NCBI RefSeq assembly: GCF_003855395.1
Contig: NZ_CP034015.1
Location: 1,932,001-1,996,000, forward strand
Source of the DNA: Shewanella livingstonensis
GTDB taxonomy: Bacteria > Pseudomonadota > Gammaproteobacteria > Enterobacterales > Shewanellaceae
Length of the DNA: 64,000 bases
Direction of reading: 5' to 3'
The notes beneath the pieces are model-generated. The model worked only from the letters and a program-made list of their open reading frames with translations, did no database searches and had not been told where the DNA came from. Numbering within the stretch: position 1 is the stretch's first letter; the number at the start of each line of letters is the position of its first letter. Both the position numbers and the translations under genes were made by a program. Of the stretch, positions 27,092 to 36,535 are shown one piece after another.

Positions 27092-28003
27092 TTAACGTAT
27101 TGGGTTGACGCTGGCGAGAATAGTGTCAGACAACGCTTGGCCTTGAAATTGACTACTGCTGCGAATGCGGTGCTCTGCAACTGAGGCAAATACTGCTTGA
27201 ATATCTTCAGGGACCACGTATTGGCGTTGACTGATAAAAGCCCATGCTTTAGCGGCTTGCAGCAGAGCAATACTGGCGCGAGGCGATAACCCGTTAGCGA
27301 CATTGTGTTGCCGAGAGTAATCAACCAAGGCAATTAAATAATTCAGCACGGCATCCGATGCAGACACTTGCGCCACTTGTTGTTGCAGTAGCATTAACTC
27401 TTGCGGCGTTAAGCATTGAGATAATGCTGCCGGTTTATTGGCTTGAGTGCGCGACTTTAACATGGCTAACTCGGCTTCTGCGCTGGGGTAACCGATGGAA
27501 ATCCGCATCATAAATCGATCGAGTTGCGATTCTGGCAACGGGAAAGTACCAGCTTGATCAACCGGATTTTGGGTAGCAATAACAAAAAACGGTGAACTCA
27601 GAGGGTGGGTGATTCCATCGATAGTAATTTGTTGCTCTGCCATGGCTTCGAGTAAAGCACTTTGGGTTTTGGGGCTGGCGCGGTTAATTTCATCTGCCAA
27701 CAACATTTGATTAAATATAGGGCCTTTATGAAAGATAAATTGTTGCTGCTCTTTACTGTAAATGGATACCCCAAGAATGTCCGCCGGTAACATGTCACTG
27801 GTAAATTGGATGCGTTGATAACTCATGCCTAAACTACTGGCAATACCCTGGGACAAACTGGTTTTACCCATGCCGGGTAAGTCTTCAATCAGTAAATGGC
27901 CTTTAGCAAGAATACAAGCGACGGCAAGTTTGATTTGCTCAGGTTTACCTAGCAGGACTTGGCTTAGTTGGTTGAGCAATGTTTGAATAGTTGATTGCGA
28001 CAC
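27092..28003 (-). CDS. MoxR-family AAA+ ATPase
   Basis: This 303-residue cytoplasmic ATPase has Walker A LPGMGKTS (about 43-50), Walker B LLADEINRASPKTQSALLEAM, sensor FVIATQNPVDQAGTFPLPESQLDRFMMR and the C-terminal lid with GLSPRASIALLQAAKAWA. MoxR ATPases act as chaperone-like remodelers, usually together with DUF58 or von Willebrand proteins. It opens the MoxR-DUF58-TgpA operon; its promoter should be in the 298-bp spacer to slt. No unusual residues are visible. Confidence 0.93.
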   Translation of the reverse strand: MSQSTIQTLLNQLSQVLLGKPEQIKLAVACILAKGHLLIEDLPGMGKTSLSQGIASSLGMSYQRIQFTSDMLPADILGVSIYSKEQQQFIFHKGPIFNQMLLADEINRASPKTQSALLEAMAEQQITIDGITHPLSSPFFVIATQNPVDQAGTFPLPESQLDRFMMRISIGYPSAEAELAMLKSRTQANKPAALSQCLTPQELMLLQQQVAQVSASDAVLNYLIALVDYSRQHNVANGLSPRASIALLQAAKAWAFISQRQYVVPEDIQAVFASVAEHRIRSSSQFQGQALSDTILASVNPIR

Positions 28004-28301
28004 GAAAACTCCAACTTGTCTGAAATAAACCCTTTTGAGTCTATTGTAGGTTACTGTTTGTGATTACTTTTTAAGGTTGTGACTTATTGTTATGGTGTAT
28101 CAATCACTATCACAATCGTTAGTTAGTAGCGACTAGCAACCTAGCCACTATCACTACTCAATCTCTGTTACTGCAGTTTTACATCTACATCATAGGTTAA
28201 CGGGTGAACCGTTGTTAAGCAAAATAACCCGCCACTGTGTAGCGGCTATTGTGCACAAGACATAAAAACGGCTCACGATGCATCACCATCAAAATACGCA
28301 A

Positions 28302-30230
28302 TTAATAACGGTAGCTGAGCTCTTTGGTGCTGAACATGCCATCATTTAAGGCTTTTTTCTGTTGGAATATCATTCGATAACTTAACACCGCTTGGACATA
28401 TTCACGGGTTTCAGTGTACGGAATCGTTTCAATAAAACTCATCACATCTAAGCTACCATTAGATGCTCTTAACCAGCGACGAACACTGCCAGGACCGGCA
28501 TTATAGGCTGCGGTTGCCAGTACTCTATTTTGGTCAAACTGTTTAAGTAATTCGCTGTAATACGCACTACCCAACATAATGTTCACTTTCGGGTCGTACA
28601 GGTCTTTTACGTTGTTAAAAGGTATTTTGTGTCTTTTAGCGGTTTGTTTGGCGGTAGCAGGCATTAATTGCATTAAGCCTCTGGCCCCAACTCCAGAAGT
28701 CGCATAAAGATAAAATGCACTTTCTCGACGAGAAATTGCACGGATTTCATCAATATTAACGGAGAACTTTTTACTGGCTTTGACGAATTCATCATTGGCC
28801 GCATCTGGAAAGCGTAGCACTAATGAATTCCATAATTTACCTTGAATGCTCGATTCAACACTAAATGCATGCCAACCGTTATTTAAGGCGAATAAACCAT
28901 ATTGTGCGGTCATTTCGCCGTTATGGCGGCGCATTAAATATAGCCATTCATTACGGGCATCAATTTGTTTATCTAAAGCCATTAATTCAACGACACGAGC
29001 CAGCCCAGGGTCTTGGTTTAAGGTCGCTTGCAATTCTGGGTTAGGTGCTAAATTGTCATCATTCATCGCCAAGGGTTTCCCCAACGCTTCTGCGGCATTA
29101 AAACCGTAAAAGTTACGTTCGCCACTCAATATTGACTGCAATTGGGTCGCGCGCGTTTTGTCATGGCGCGAGGTCATCTTGGCTTGCCAATATTGCCAAC
29201 GAGGATCTGCTTTACCTTGATCGCTTAGCAAGGCTAAATACTTATCTACTGTAGTTAAGTCTTGCTCACGAATAGCCCAGCGTAAGCGCATTTCGTATAA
29301 ATCATCAGATTTAAGTAATGGCAGCATAGTATCTATGTGTGCCACCAGTTTTTCATCTTGCCGGATCAATGCTCGGCGAACTAAATAGCGATTAAGTTGG
29401 CGCGCTTCCAGGTCGGTGAAGCGGTTTGCCTTTTGGTATTTAACATATAATTTTATTGCTTGATGTAAATCTTTTTGCGCCAGCTTGCGTAATCCGGCGT
29501 CAACGATATTGCCCATAATAGGTTTAGAGCTGGCAAACTTGTTCATGTGGCGCAAACTATTGGGATCGCGAAAAACAGAGACGAGTAATTTTGCTTCATC
29601 ATCATGTTGGGTGATTTTTTGCGATAAATAACTTAGCAAGCTTGATTGTCCAGCATTAAAACTCAACAGCATACGCGCCCAAATGAGCTCTTGGGTACGA
29701 TAGCCTGCTTTAGTCCATTGGTTAATTACAGCATCACATTCATTAGGGCGTGAGTAACCGTGAACCCATAGGCGTTCTATACCTTTGTAAGCCATCTCTT
29801 TATTACCTGCATCAAGTTGTGCTTGATAGTAATAACACTGGAGACGAATATCATTAGGCGTGTCTGGTGCTATCACCAGAAAGTCTTGCCAGCGTTGTTT
29901 TTTACCTGCATTGAGCAGGTAACGGTAACGCGCATTATTATAAAGTGGTGTGGTATCAAATTTGTTGATCGCATTCAACGCAGTGTTCCCCGAAGATTGC
30001 ACTATGCTGTCAATCGTCGCGTGGTAGTCGAGGTAAACCGTTAACGGGTAATCGCCTAGCTGTTGACGTAAAGCTTGATACTTATCGAGCTGGTTTTTAT
30101 CTAATGCTTGGCGAGCATCAAGATAGCGTTGCTGTTGTGAGGTTAGCGCATTTGCTTGGCCCATAAAGGCCAATGATGTACTCAATAATAATGCGCCAGT
30201 AAGTAAAGTGTTCGCCCAAGTGTTACGCAT
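28302..30230 (-). CDS. slt: Soluble lytic murein transglycosylase
   Basis: The 642-residue periplasmic enzyme has a signal peptide ending near GQANA, a long helical superhelix (U and L domains), and a C-terminal lysozyme-like domain with the catalytic glutamate in AISRRESAFY, then GLMQLMPATAKQTA and TAAYNAGPGSVRRWL. It cleaves glycan strands with anhydro-muramic ends and takes part in cell-wall turnover. The length matches E. coli Slt70. The gene is single; a five-unit imperfect tandem repeat lies just upstream at 30260. The 298-bp spacer downstream shows nothing clear. Confidence 0.93.
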   Translation of the reverse strand: MRNTWANTLLTGALLLSTSLAFMGQANALTSQQQRYLDARQALDKNQLDKYQALRQQLGDYPLTVYLDYHATIDSIVQSSGNTALNAINKFDTTPLYNNARYRYLLNAGKKQRWQDFLVIAPDTPNDIRLQCYYYQAQLDAGNKEMAYKGIERLWVHGYSRPNECDAVINQWTKAGYRTQELIWARMLLSFNAGQSSLLSYLSQKITQHDDEAKLLVSVFRDPNSLRHMNKFASSKPIMGNIVDAGLRKLAQKDLHQAIKLYVKYQKANRFTDLEARQLNRYLVRRALIRQDEKLVAHIDTMLPLLKSDDLYEMRLRWAIREQDLTTVDKYLALLSDQGKADPRWQYWQAKMTSRHDKTRATQLQSILSGERNFYGFNAAEALGKPLAMNDDNLAPNPELQATLNQDPGLARVVELMALDKQIDARNEWLYLMRRHNGEMTAQYGLFALNNGWHAFSVESSIQGKLWNSLVLRFPDAANDEFVKASKKFSVNIDEIRAISRRESAFYLYATSGVGARGLMQLMPATAKQTAKRHKIPFNNVKDLYDPKVNIMLGSAYYSELLKQFDQNRVLATAAYNAGPGSVRRWLRASNGSLDVMSFIETIPYTETREYVQAVLSYRMIFQQKKALNDGMFSTKELSYRY

Positions 30231-30259
30231 TTATATGAGAATCTCCGCCTCAGTCATTC

Positions 30260-30324
30260 ATTTGCTATCAGTATTTGCTATGAGCATTTACGATAAGTGT
30301 TTGCTACAAGTATTTGCTATTGGT
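30260..30324. repeat. 13-bp imperfect tandem repeat, five units
   Basis: Five successive 13-base units follow the pattern ATTTGCTATnAGT (30260, 30273, 30286, 30299, 30312) with one to four changes each. They lie in the spacer between rmuC and slt, about 30 bases upstream of the slt start codon. Confidence 0.85.
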
Positions 30325-30444
30325 CTTTAAGCTATTATTGACAATATTTATAACCGTTATTTAGTTTAAGTACTGGTGTTATGTTGTTAAATCACTATTA
30401 GGCTTGTTGATTAAACAAAGATTAATAATTACTCATTATATCAA

Positions 30445-31941
30445 TTAACGATTACTGGCGTGCTTTTCGACTGACTCATCTAGCGCCCGATTAAGTAATT
30501 GTTTATCTAATTGTTTGCTGGTGTCGACGCCTAATTGTTGCATGTAATGCGCTTGTCTAATGACATTGCCTTTACCTGAAGACAACTTTGCCATGGCACT
30601 TTGATAGGTTTTATCTGCCGTATCTAGGGCGCGTCCGAGTTTTTCCATGTCTTCAAGATAGCCGCATAATTTGTCGTAAATACGACTTGCTTGCTTGGCG
30701 ATATTTTGAGCATTTTGATTTTGGTATTCATAACGCCATATATTGTTGATGGTGCGCAACGCGACTAATAAATTGGTTGGACTCACGAGCATGATATTTT
30801 GCTCTAAGGCAAAGTTAACTAAGCTCGGGTCGTATTCAATGGCCAGTAAAAATGCCGGTTCAATAGGAATGAACATTAACACATAGTCTAAACTTTTGAG
30901 GCCATGCAGCTTATGATAATCTTTTTGGCCTAGGCCTTTAATATGCTGCCTAATTGATAATGCATGTTCTTTTATGGCTTGGTCTCGAATGTCTTTATCT
31001 TCGCTATTAAAATAACGTTCGTAGCTGACTAATGACATTTTTGCGTCGATGACCACGTCTTTTTGTTCGGGTAAATGTACGATAACATCGGGCTTAAAAC
31101 GCTTGCCGTTATCGTCTTTTAAATCTTGCTGAGTTTGGTATTCATGGCCTTCGCGTAAACCACTTTCTTGCAATACACGCTCTAAAATGACCTCCCCCCA
31201 ATTACCTTGCTGCTTGTTGTCACCTTTAAGTGCTTTAGTCAGGTTAATCGCATCTTGGCTCATTTTTAAGTTGAGATCGCGCAAATTATCTAACTGGTGT
31301 TTCAACGCACTACGCTCAGATTGCTCATGAGTGTACGACTCTTGAATTTGGCGTCTAAAGCCTTCTAACTGTTGTTTTAATGGTCCAAGAACGCCATCTA
31401 TTTGCGACACGTTTTGTTGTTTAAAGCTTTCACTGCGTTCTTCAAAAATCCGATTAGCAAGGTTTTCAAATTGCAGTTTAAGGCGCTCTTCTGCCGATTC
31501 GAGTAGCACTATTTTATCTTGTAATGATTTTTGCTCGGTTTCTGCTTTGACCAAAATGGTTTGTTGCACCGCATTGGACTTGGCTAAGTTGAGCTGAGAT
31601 TCCATTAAACGATGTTGGGTATCAACCATTTGTTGTTCGACGAGAAGAACCCGATCGGCTTTGGTTTCTGCGCTAGAAAGCTGGGCAATCAAATCTTCAA
31701 TTTTACTTTGCAGATGATTACTGTGATCAATTTTATCATCGAGATTATCTTGTAATCTCGACATTTCAATTTGGACTTCGTTGAGCTGTTGAAGCGTTTG
31801 TTGTTCATGTTGAAGTTTAAGTTGTTCCCATCTTTTACGAGTTAATCGTTGATTGATTAGGGCGCCAATTAAAAAGGCAACAAACGCGACAGCAATCAAA
31901 GCTGCAATTTGAGGAAGAGTTAACGACACTGCAAAAGGCAT
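30445..31941 (-). CDS. rmuC: DNA recombination protein RmuC
   Basis: The product has an N-terminal membrane anchor (IAALIAVAFVAFLIGALI), a long coiled coil (about residues 30-190), and the RmuC nuclease-like domain with NWGEVILERVLQESGLREG, KDVVIDAKMSLVSYERYF and VLMFIPIEPAF. RmuC limits DNA inversions and is related to restriction endonuclease folds. I use the ATG at 31939-31941 (498 residues); the open frame begins 19 codons earlier at a TTG without a ribosome site. It is divergent from msrP. Confidence 0.92.
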   Translation of the reverse strand: MPFAVSLTLPQIAALIAVAFVAFLIGALINQRLTRKRWEQLKLQHEQQTLQQLNEVQIEMSRLQDNLDDKIDHSNHLQSKIEDLIAQLSSAETKADRVLLVEQQMVDTQHRLMESQLNLAKSNAVQQTILVKAETEQKSLQDKIVLLESAEERLKLQFENLANRIFEERSESFKQQNVSQIDGVLGPLKQQLEGFRRQIQESYTHEQSERSALKHQLDNLRDLNLKMSQDAINLTKALKGDNKQQGNWGEVILERVLQESGLREGHEYQTQQDLKDDNGKRFKPDVIVHLPEQKDVVIDAKMSLVSYERYFNSEDKDIRDQAIKEHALSIRQHIKGLGQKDYHKLHGLKSLDYVLMFIPIEPAFLLAIEYDPSLVNFALEQNIMLVSPTNLLVALRTINNIWRYEYQNQNAQNIAKQASRIYDKLCGYLEDMEKLGRALDTADKTYQSAMAKLSSGKGNVIRQAHYMQQLGVDTSKQLDKQLLNRALDESVEKHASNR

Positions 31942-32241
31942 AACAAAAACCGATAGAAAATAATGGTTAAGGGTCGCACGGCTAATAAACAGCTGCAAGG
32001 GGTAAACTGCGGATTTAATGAAATATTGTTGTTAATGATTAAATTTAAACCTAAGCGTAATATTGGTTCGTATAGACTTGTACAATGCGATGCTTAATAG
32101 ACTTCTTTGCTAATAGATAAACATTAACGATCTTTTTAGTCAGCTGTTGAAATAAAAATAGGATTTTACCTGTCTATTGAGAGACGTAAGGCAGATTATG
32201 CTAGCACTTGGCTGTCGACAAATATTTTAACGAGGTGATTT

Positions 32242-33279
32242 ATGACCGGTAAAAAACGTTTTACTCAAGGCATACAAAAACGTGCTTCTTGGCATATTCC
32301 TGATAACCAAGTTACGCCTGAGTCGGTATTTAATGATCGTCGTAACATTATTAAAGCCTTAGGGTTAGGTGCATTGGGAGCGAGTTTGCCGGGTCAAGTT
32401 CAAGCCGGTATTTTTGATTTATTTGGCGAGCAACAAGCTAAAAACCCATTTACTACTCAAGGCCTACAATACTCAACTCCGCCTAAGTTTGTATTACCGA
32501 ATCCTAAAACGCCAGAAGACAAAGTCACTCGCCATAACAACTTCTATGAATTTGGTAGCAGTAAATCTGACCCCTATGACAACGGGCAAAACTTTAAGGT
32601 TGATCCGTGGACGCTAACGATTGATGGTTTAGTCGATAAACCGATTACCTTAGATTTACATGAGTTGACCACCCGTTTTGCGCTTGAAGAGCGCACCTAC
32701 CGTTTGCGCTGTGTTGAGGCTTGGTCGATGGTGATACCTTGGGTGGGCTTTTCGTTGGCCAGTTTACTTAAACAAGCAGGGGTGCAAAGTAACGCTACTC
32801 ATGTTGCTTTTGAAACCCTGTTTGATCCAGAGCAAATGCCTGGTCAAAAGAGTCGCTTAATGGGTGGTGGTATTCATTATCCGTATGTTGAAGGGTTAAC
32901 GGTTGCCGAGGCGATGAATGATTTATCATTTTTAGCTGTCGGTTTGTATGGCAAAACCTTACCGCCACAAAACGGTGCACCCATTCGATTAGTCGTGCCT
33001 TGGAAGTATGGTTTCAAAAGTATTAAATCAGTAGTCAGAATTCGAGTAATGGATAAGCAACCACCAACCAGCTGGAATCAATTGGCCTCGAGCGAGTACG
33101 GTTTTTACGCCAATGTAAATCCAGAAGTTGACCATCCACGTTGGTCGCAAGCATCTGAGCGCAGTATTGGCGAAGGTGGTTTATTTTCTGCTAAACGTAT
33201 TCCTACGCAAATGTTCAATGGTTATGGCGATTCAGTGGCCGATTTATACAAAAATATCGATTTGAGGAAGTTTTACTAA
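32242..33279 (+). CDS. msrP: Protein-methionine-sulfoxide reductase catalytic subunit
   Basis: MsrP (YedY) is a periplasmic molybdopterin enzyme that repairs oxidised methionines in envelope proteins. The 345-residue protein has a Tat signal with [19 protein letters not shown] and cleavage near VQA. The molybdenum-ligating cysteine lies in [15 protein letters not shown], and [20 protein letters not shown] is conserved in the family. GAGG precedes the ATG. It overlaps msrQ by one base (TAATG), forming the usual two-gene operon. Confidence 0.95.
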   Translation: MTGKKRFTQGIQKRASWHIPDNQVTPESVFNDRRNIIKALGLGALGASLPGQVQAGIFDLFGEQQAKNPFTTQGLQYSTPPKFVLPNPKTPEDKVTRHNNFYEFGSSKSDPYDNGQNFKVDPWTLTIDGLVDKPITLDLHELTTRFALEERTYRLRCVEAWSMVIPWVGFSLASLLKQAGVQSNATHVAFETLFDPEQMPGQKSRLMGGGIHYPYVEGLTVAEAMNDLSFLAVGLYGKTLPPQNGAPIRLVVPWKYGFKSIKSVVRIRVMDKQPPTSWNQLASSEYGFYANVNPEVDHPRWSQASERSIGEGGLFSAKRIPTQMFNGYGDSVADLYKNIDLRKFY

Positions 33280-33884
33280 TGCGGATAAGCGCTCGAGGTC
33301 TATTTTGGTTAAAGGTGTTGTTGCATATTAGTTTTTTATTGCCAGCCTTTTATCTCGTGGCGCTAGTGTTAACAGGCAATGCGGGCGGCGATCCGGTGCA
33401 GTACATTATTCACTACACTGGCATGGGCGCGATTAACAGCTTATTAGCGACACTGCTTATTTCACCGATTGCCAAGCGCTTTAAAATAGCGGCGCTGATG
33501 CAAACTCGTCGTTTGGTGGGCTTGTATGTGTGCGCCTATGCGCTGTTGCACATCAGTGCATTTATAAGCTTAGATTTGCTATTTGCGTGGAGATTACTGT
33601 TTGAAGAGGTCATAAAGCGGCCTTATATTTTAGTTGGCGCGGCGACCTTGATTATCATTTTATTACTGGCAATAACGTCCCTTAACAGGATTAAACGCAG
33701 TATGGGTAAGCGCTGGCAATCATTGCACAATTGGATCTATCTGGCTGCAATATTGGCGCCTATCCATTTTTATTGGTCGGTAAAGTCTGAAATTATTGAA
33801 CCCAGTATTTATATTGCGTTATTTGCGGCGTTATTGTTTTACCGTAAAGACAGTATTTATAAATGGTTGAAGCCGAAAAAGTAA
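33279..33884 (+). CDS. msrQ: Heme-binding membrane subunit of the MsrPQ system
   Basis: The 201-residue protein has about six membrane helices of the ferric-reductase-like type. Candidate heme-ligating histidines are in IHYTGMGAINS, AYALLHISAFIS, RWQSLHNWIYLA and LAPIHFYW. MsrQ passes quinol electrons to MsrP. The start overlaps the msrP stop. The gene ends near an opposing gene, and a hairpin at 33902-33922 separates them. Confidence 0.94.
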   Translation: MRISARGLFWLKVLLHISFLLPAFYLVALVLTGNAGGDPVQYIIHYTGMGAINSLLATLLISPIAKRFKIAALMQTRRLVGLYVCAYALLHISAFISLDLLFAWRLLFEEVIKRPYILVGAATLIIILLLAITSLNRIKRSMGKRWQSLHNWIYLAAILAPIHFYWSVKSEIIEPSIYIALFAALLFYRKDSIYKWLKPKK

Positions 33885-33896
33885 CTCTCGCTATGA

Positions 33897-34226
33897 CTAA
33901 CGCCTCAATTTTTGATTGAGGCCGTTGGTTGAAAACGCCGCAAACACAGTAAATATGATTACAGATGCCATAATAATGGCCAGTCTTAGCCAGGGCTGTT
34001 CGAGTGCAATGCGCATATCAATGAAATTGAACGTGGTTACTGCCCACACAAATACCACGCTGATCAATAAACCCAATTTGAGTAACGTACGCACAAATGA
34101 ATGTTTAATGAACATCAGCAATGGTAAACCAATGGCGATAATAGCCATTATATGCTGATCGAATCGTAAGAAATGTGCGCCCAATAATAGGTAAGCCAAG
34201 CTGATAATGGTTACTCGCCACCACAT
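33897..34226 (-). CDS. Small inner-membrane protein, unknown function
   Basis: The 109-residue product is nearly all membrane: four hydrophobic segments with short basic loops (for example FIKHSFVRTLLK). I chose the ATG at 34224-34226 because GAGGAGA lies six bases upstream; the frame extends five codons to a TTG that overlaps this site. It is convergent with msrQ, and its C-terminal codons (NGLNQKLRR) overlap an inverted repeat (GCCTCAAT/ATTGAGGC, 33902-33922) that may end both transcripts. I recognise no family. Confidence 0.65.
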   Translation of the reverse strand: MWWRVTIISLAYLLLGAHFLRFDQHIMAIIAIGLPLLMFIKHSFVRTLLKLGLLISVVFVWAVTTFNFIDMRIALEQPWLRLAIIMASVIIFTVFAAFSTNGLNQKLRR

Positions 34227-34430
34227 ACCACTTCTCCTCAATAACGTGCGATAACAGATGTCATCAGTAATATAGTCAATAACACATTGCCAGTATTACT
34301 AGCGTTTTAATTGACCTTAACAGATGCAGCATAACGTTAAATGGAGGGCTATTCTTGACGGTGGTTCACATATTACTTAATTACATCTGCTTTGCATTGT
34401 TTTGCAATAGCTTAACGATATGACCATTAT

Positions 34431-34604
34431 TTATTTTGCAGCTTCTAAGGCCGCAATTTTAGCCCAAATCTGTTCTGATTCAGCAGTGAGCAACGAATAG
34501 GTTTTTATATCGCCTTTACGCTGAGCTTGCATTGCTTGTTCGAGTATTAAGTCATAGCTTTTACGTAATTTTTTGACTGGGTCTGGCTTTAAAAATGAAA
34601 ACAT
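34431..34604 (-). CDS. DUF6435 family small protein
   Basis: The 57-residue cytoplasmic protein starts MFSFLKPDPVKKLRKSYDLI and is helical with charged residues (EQAMQAQRKGDIKTYSLLTAESEQIWAKI). This sequence matches a conserved gammaproteobacterial family known as DUF6435; no function is established. AAGGGT six bases before the ATG supports this start rather than one ten codons earlier. It is isolated, with about 200 bases to the left neighbour. Confidence 0.8.
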   Translation of the reverse strand: MFSFLKPDPVKKLRKSYDLILEQAMQAQRKGDIKTYSLLTAESEQIWAKIAALEAAK

Positions 34605-35014
34605 TGTGTAACCCTTAGTGATGATTATTTGCATATGGTACGAATGCTGCGGGGTTTCAGCCCAATATCATTCACGCTCTTTTACACCGTGTTCCTTGTA
34701 ATGCAAATCTGATTACTGGGTATAAAGCGCGTTATTACTCAAAGGATATTGTGGTTTCTCTTATGGATATTGATTCATTTTCGCTATAAAAACAAATTAT
34801 TACCGTGCTGGTAATGAACGGCATCGAAAGATTAGCGCTGCTAAATTATCGTTAGCGTTGCGAACTCTGAGGTTAAAATAGAAATCGTTTCAGTGATGAA
34901 ATATTATTAATTATCAATGCTATAGGTTACATATGACTCATGCTTACAAAAACCTATTGCCGATAGGTTTTTAGTTTGACATACTATTGCATACGTTGTT
35001 AAGAGAACTATGTA
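34605..35014. other. Divergent regulatory spacer
   Basis: The spacer holds the control region of the BlaI-like gene described at 34948 and otherwise AT-rich sequence without coding pattern. ATAGGTT occurs near 34922 and again in the inverted repeat, and AACCTATAGGTT occurs inside the M56 gene near 35813. Confidence 0.4.
34948..35004 (+). promoter_or_regulatory. Inverted repeat and promoter of the BlaI/M56 operon
   Basis: A perfect 10-bp inverted repeat (AAAAACCTAT / ATAGGTTTTT, 34948-34972) is followed at once by TTGACA (34976-34981) and, 17 bases later, TTAAGA, ten bases before the blaI-like ATG. The dyad abuts the -35 box, where a repressor would block transcription; autoregulation by the BlaI-like protein is the simplest reading. 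It lacks the TACA/TGTA core of classical Bla operators. Confidence 0.5.
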
Positions 35015-35398
35015 ATGCAATTAGGCGATCTAGAAAAGTTAGTACTTCAATTCCTTTGGTCTGAAAAAGAAGCCGATGCGAAGCGTGTTCATATTGCCGT
35101 TGGGATGAGTCGTGGTAACTCGTTAAACACGATTCAAACTACATTAGATCGATTATTTAAGAAGAGTCTGTTAAGCCGAACTAAGCAGGGGCACGCACAT
35201 TTGTATACCGCTATAGTCGATCGTGAATCTCTCATCGCCACGTTAATTACAGATGTTACAGCCGATTTTATCGAAGATGGCGAGCATAGTCTTATTGCTG
35301 CTTTTGCTTCCTCGTCAGCCAATCTCGATGATGCTCAATTTGAAGCGTTGGAAAAACTTATCGAACAGCAACGCCAGTTACGTAGCAGGCAAATATAA
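35015..35398 (+). CDS. BlaI/MecI/CopY-family transcriptional repressor
   Basis: The 127-residue protein has the winged-helix of BlaI repressors: LEKLVLQFLWSEKEADAKRVHIAV, then NSLNTIQTTLDRLFKKSLLSRTKQGHAHLYTA, followed by a C-terminal dimerisation helix region (ALEKLIEQQRQLR). Such repressors are cleaved or released through a membrane M56 protease. The next gene, one base after the stop, encodes that partner. No beta-lactamase or mec gene is near; the following genes encode a HupE-like membrane protein and exported partners, which makes those likely targets. This is inference. Confidence 0.88.
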   Translation: MQLGDLEKLVLQFLWSEKEADAKRVHIAVGMSRGNSLNTIQTTLDRLFKKSLLSRTKQGHAHLYTAIVDRESLIATLITDVTADFIEDGEHSLIAAFASSSANLDDAQFEALEKLIEQQRQLRSRQI

Positions 35399-35399
35399 A

Positions 35400-36380
35400 A
35401 TGCTAGAGGGTAACGAGGCTATTTTGTTGAATTTAATGAGTGTTGCAATAACGGCTTTCGTTATCGTGACGATATTAATATCTGCCATTATCCCGTTGAT
35501 TAAAAATAACCTCAATTTATTTGGTTTTATTGCTCGAAAGCGAACGTTATGGCTATTAGCAACCGCGCCTTGGTGGATAGCTTTATGTTGCGTTGTCATA
35601 TTTTTTCCACGTCAGGATACTAATAATTTAATCGCTTTGATGGAAAAAATTGCTCATTGGCACCATATTGATGTGTTCAAGTTTACAAGCTGGCATGGCT
35701 TAACGTTGGTTGTTGCTACCCTCATATTGGCTGTGATGATTAACCTTATGTTTGTTCAAGTTCGTCGACACTCAATCGCGATGCACAACCTTTTTAAATT
35801 TTCAGATGTGCAACCTATAGGTTGTGATAATAATCAGACTATTTATTCTATTGCATTAAGCATCCCAGCAGCTTTTACAATTGGTTTGCTCAAGCCTAGG
35901 GTTTATCTTACCACTGGATTGCTTCAACAACTTGAACCATCGGCTCTGGATATCATTATCCAACATGAATTGGCGCATGTTCGTGCAAGAGATCCTCTAT
36001 TTAAAAGTATTTACTCTTTTTTCTGTCTGCTTTATCCAAAGCCAATTCGCCGCATTTTACAACAGCATTTTACCTTGCTCACGGAACAACAAGCAGACTC
36101 CGTCGTAACGGGTTATCACGATAACCTTGATGTGGCACAAACATTAATTTCAGTAGCAAAAAAACAACGTCAGTTTCCCCAAAGTTGTGAAGGGAGTCTG
36201 GTTAGTCATTTTAGTCATGATCAAATTACTTTGCGGGTACAAAAGCTTCTATCACCACAGAGCCAAATATCCGAACTTACTCTGGTATTTACGGGATTGT
36301 GTTTTCTAACTGCAATGCTGTTTACGGTATTAATGGTAGATGGTCTCCATCATCTAATTGAGACTTATTTTATCCATTAA
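35400..36380 (+). CDS. M56-family (BlaR1-like) membrane metallopeptidase
   Basis: The 326-residue protein has about three N-terminal membrane helices, then the zinc protease motif IIQHELAHVRARDPLFK near residue 198, followed by a last membrane helix (LTLVFTGLCFLTAMLFTVLMV). BlaR1/MecR1 proteins use this domain to inactivate the BlaI repressor; here the extracellular penicillin-binding sensor domain is absent, so the signal must be sensed otherwise. I start at ATG 35400, one base after the BlaI stop, rather than in the overlapping frame upstream. The pair forms a regulatory unit. Confidence 0.85.
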   Translation: MLEGNEAILLNLMSVAITAFVIVTILISAIIPLIKNNLNLFGFIARKRTLWLLATAPWWIALCCVVIFFPRQDTNNLIALMEKIAHWHHIDVFKFTSWHGLTLVVATLILAVMINLMFVQVRRHSIAMHNLFKFSDVQPIGCDNNQTIYSIALSIPAAFTIGLLKPRVYLTTGLLQQLEPSALDIIIQHELAHVRARDPLFKSIYSFFCLLYPKPIRRILQQHFTLLTEQQADSVVTGYHDNLDVAQTLISVAKKQRQFPQSCEGSLVSHFSHDQITLRVQKLLSPQSQISELTLVFTGLCFLTAMLFTVLMVDGLHHLIETYFIH

Positions 36381-36535
36381 ATCAGACTATGAATGAATCA
36401 ATTCGTTAGAACCGTAAAAGTAAAAAACCGATGACCAACTGATTTTATTTGTTTTGCTTACCACACACCACTATCGAATGTTACACACCCATAAGGAAGC
36501 TATTTTGACTGAAACAGACACTTTGGAGCCATCCA

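Noticed and set aside
30260..30324. Possible CRISPR-like repeat array
   Set aside because: Units are 13 bp, imperfect and directly adjacent with no spacers, and there are no cas genes in the window.
35253..35399. Extension of the M56 protein by 49 codons upstream of 35400
   Set aside because: The region is the end of the BlaI-like gene in another frame; the ATG one base after the BlaI stop is the natural coupled start.
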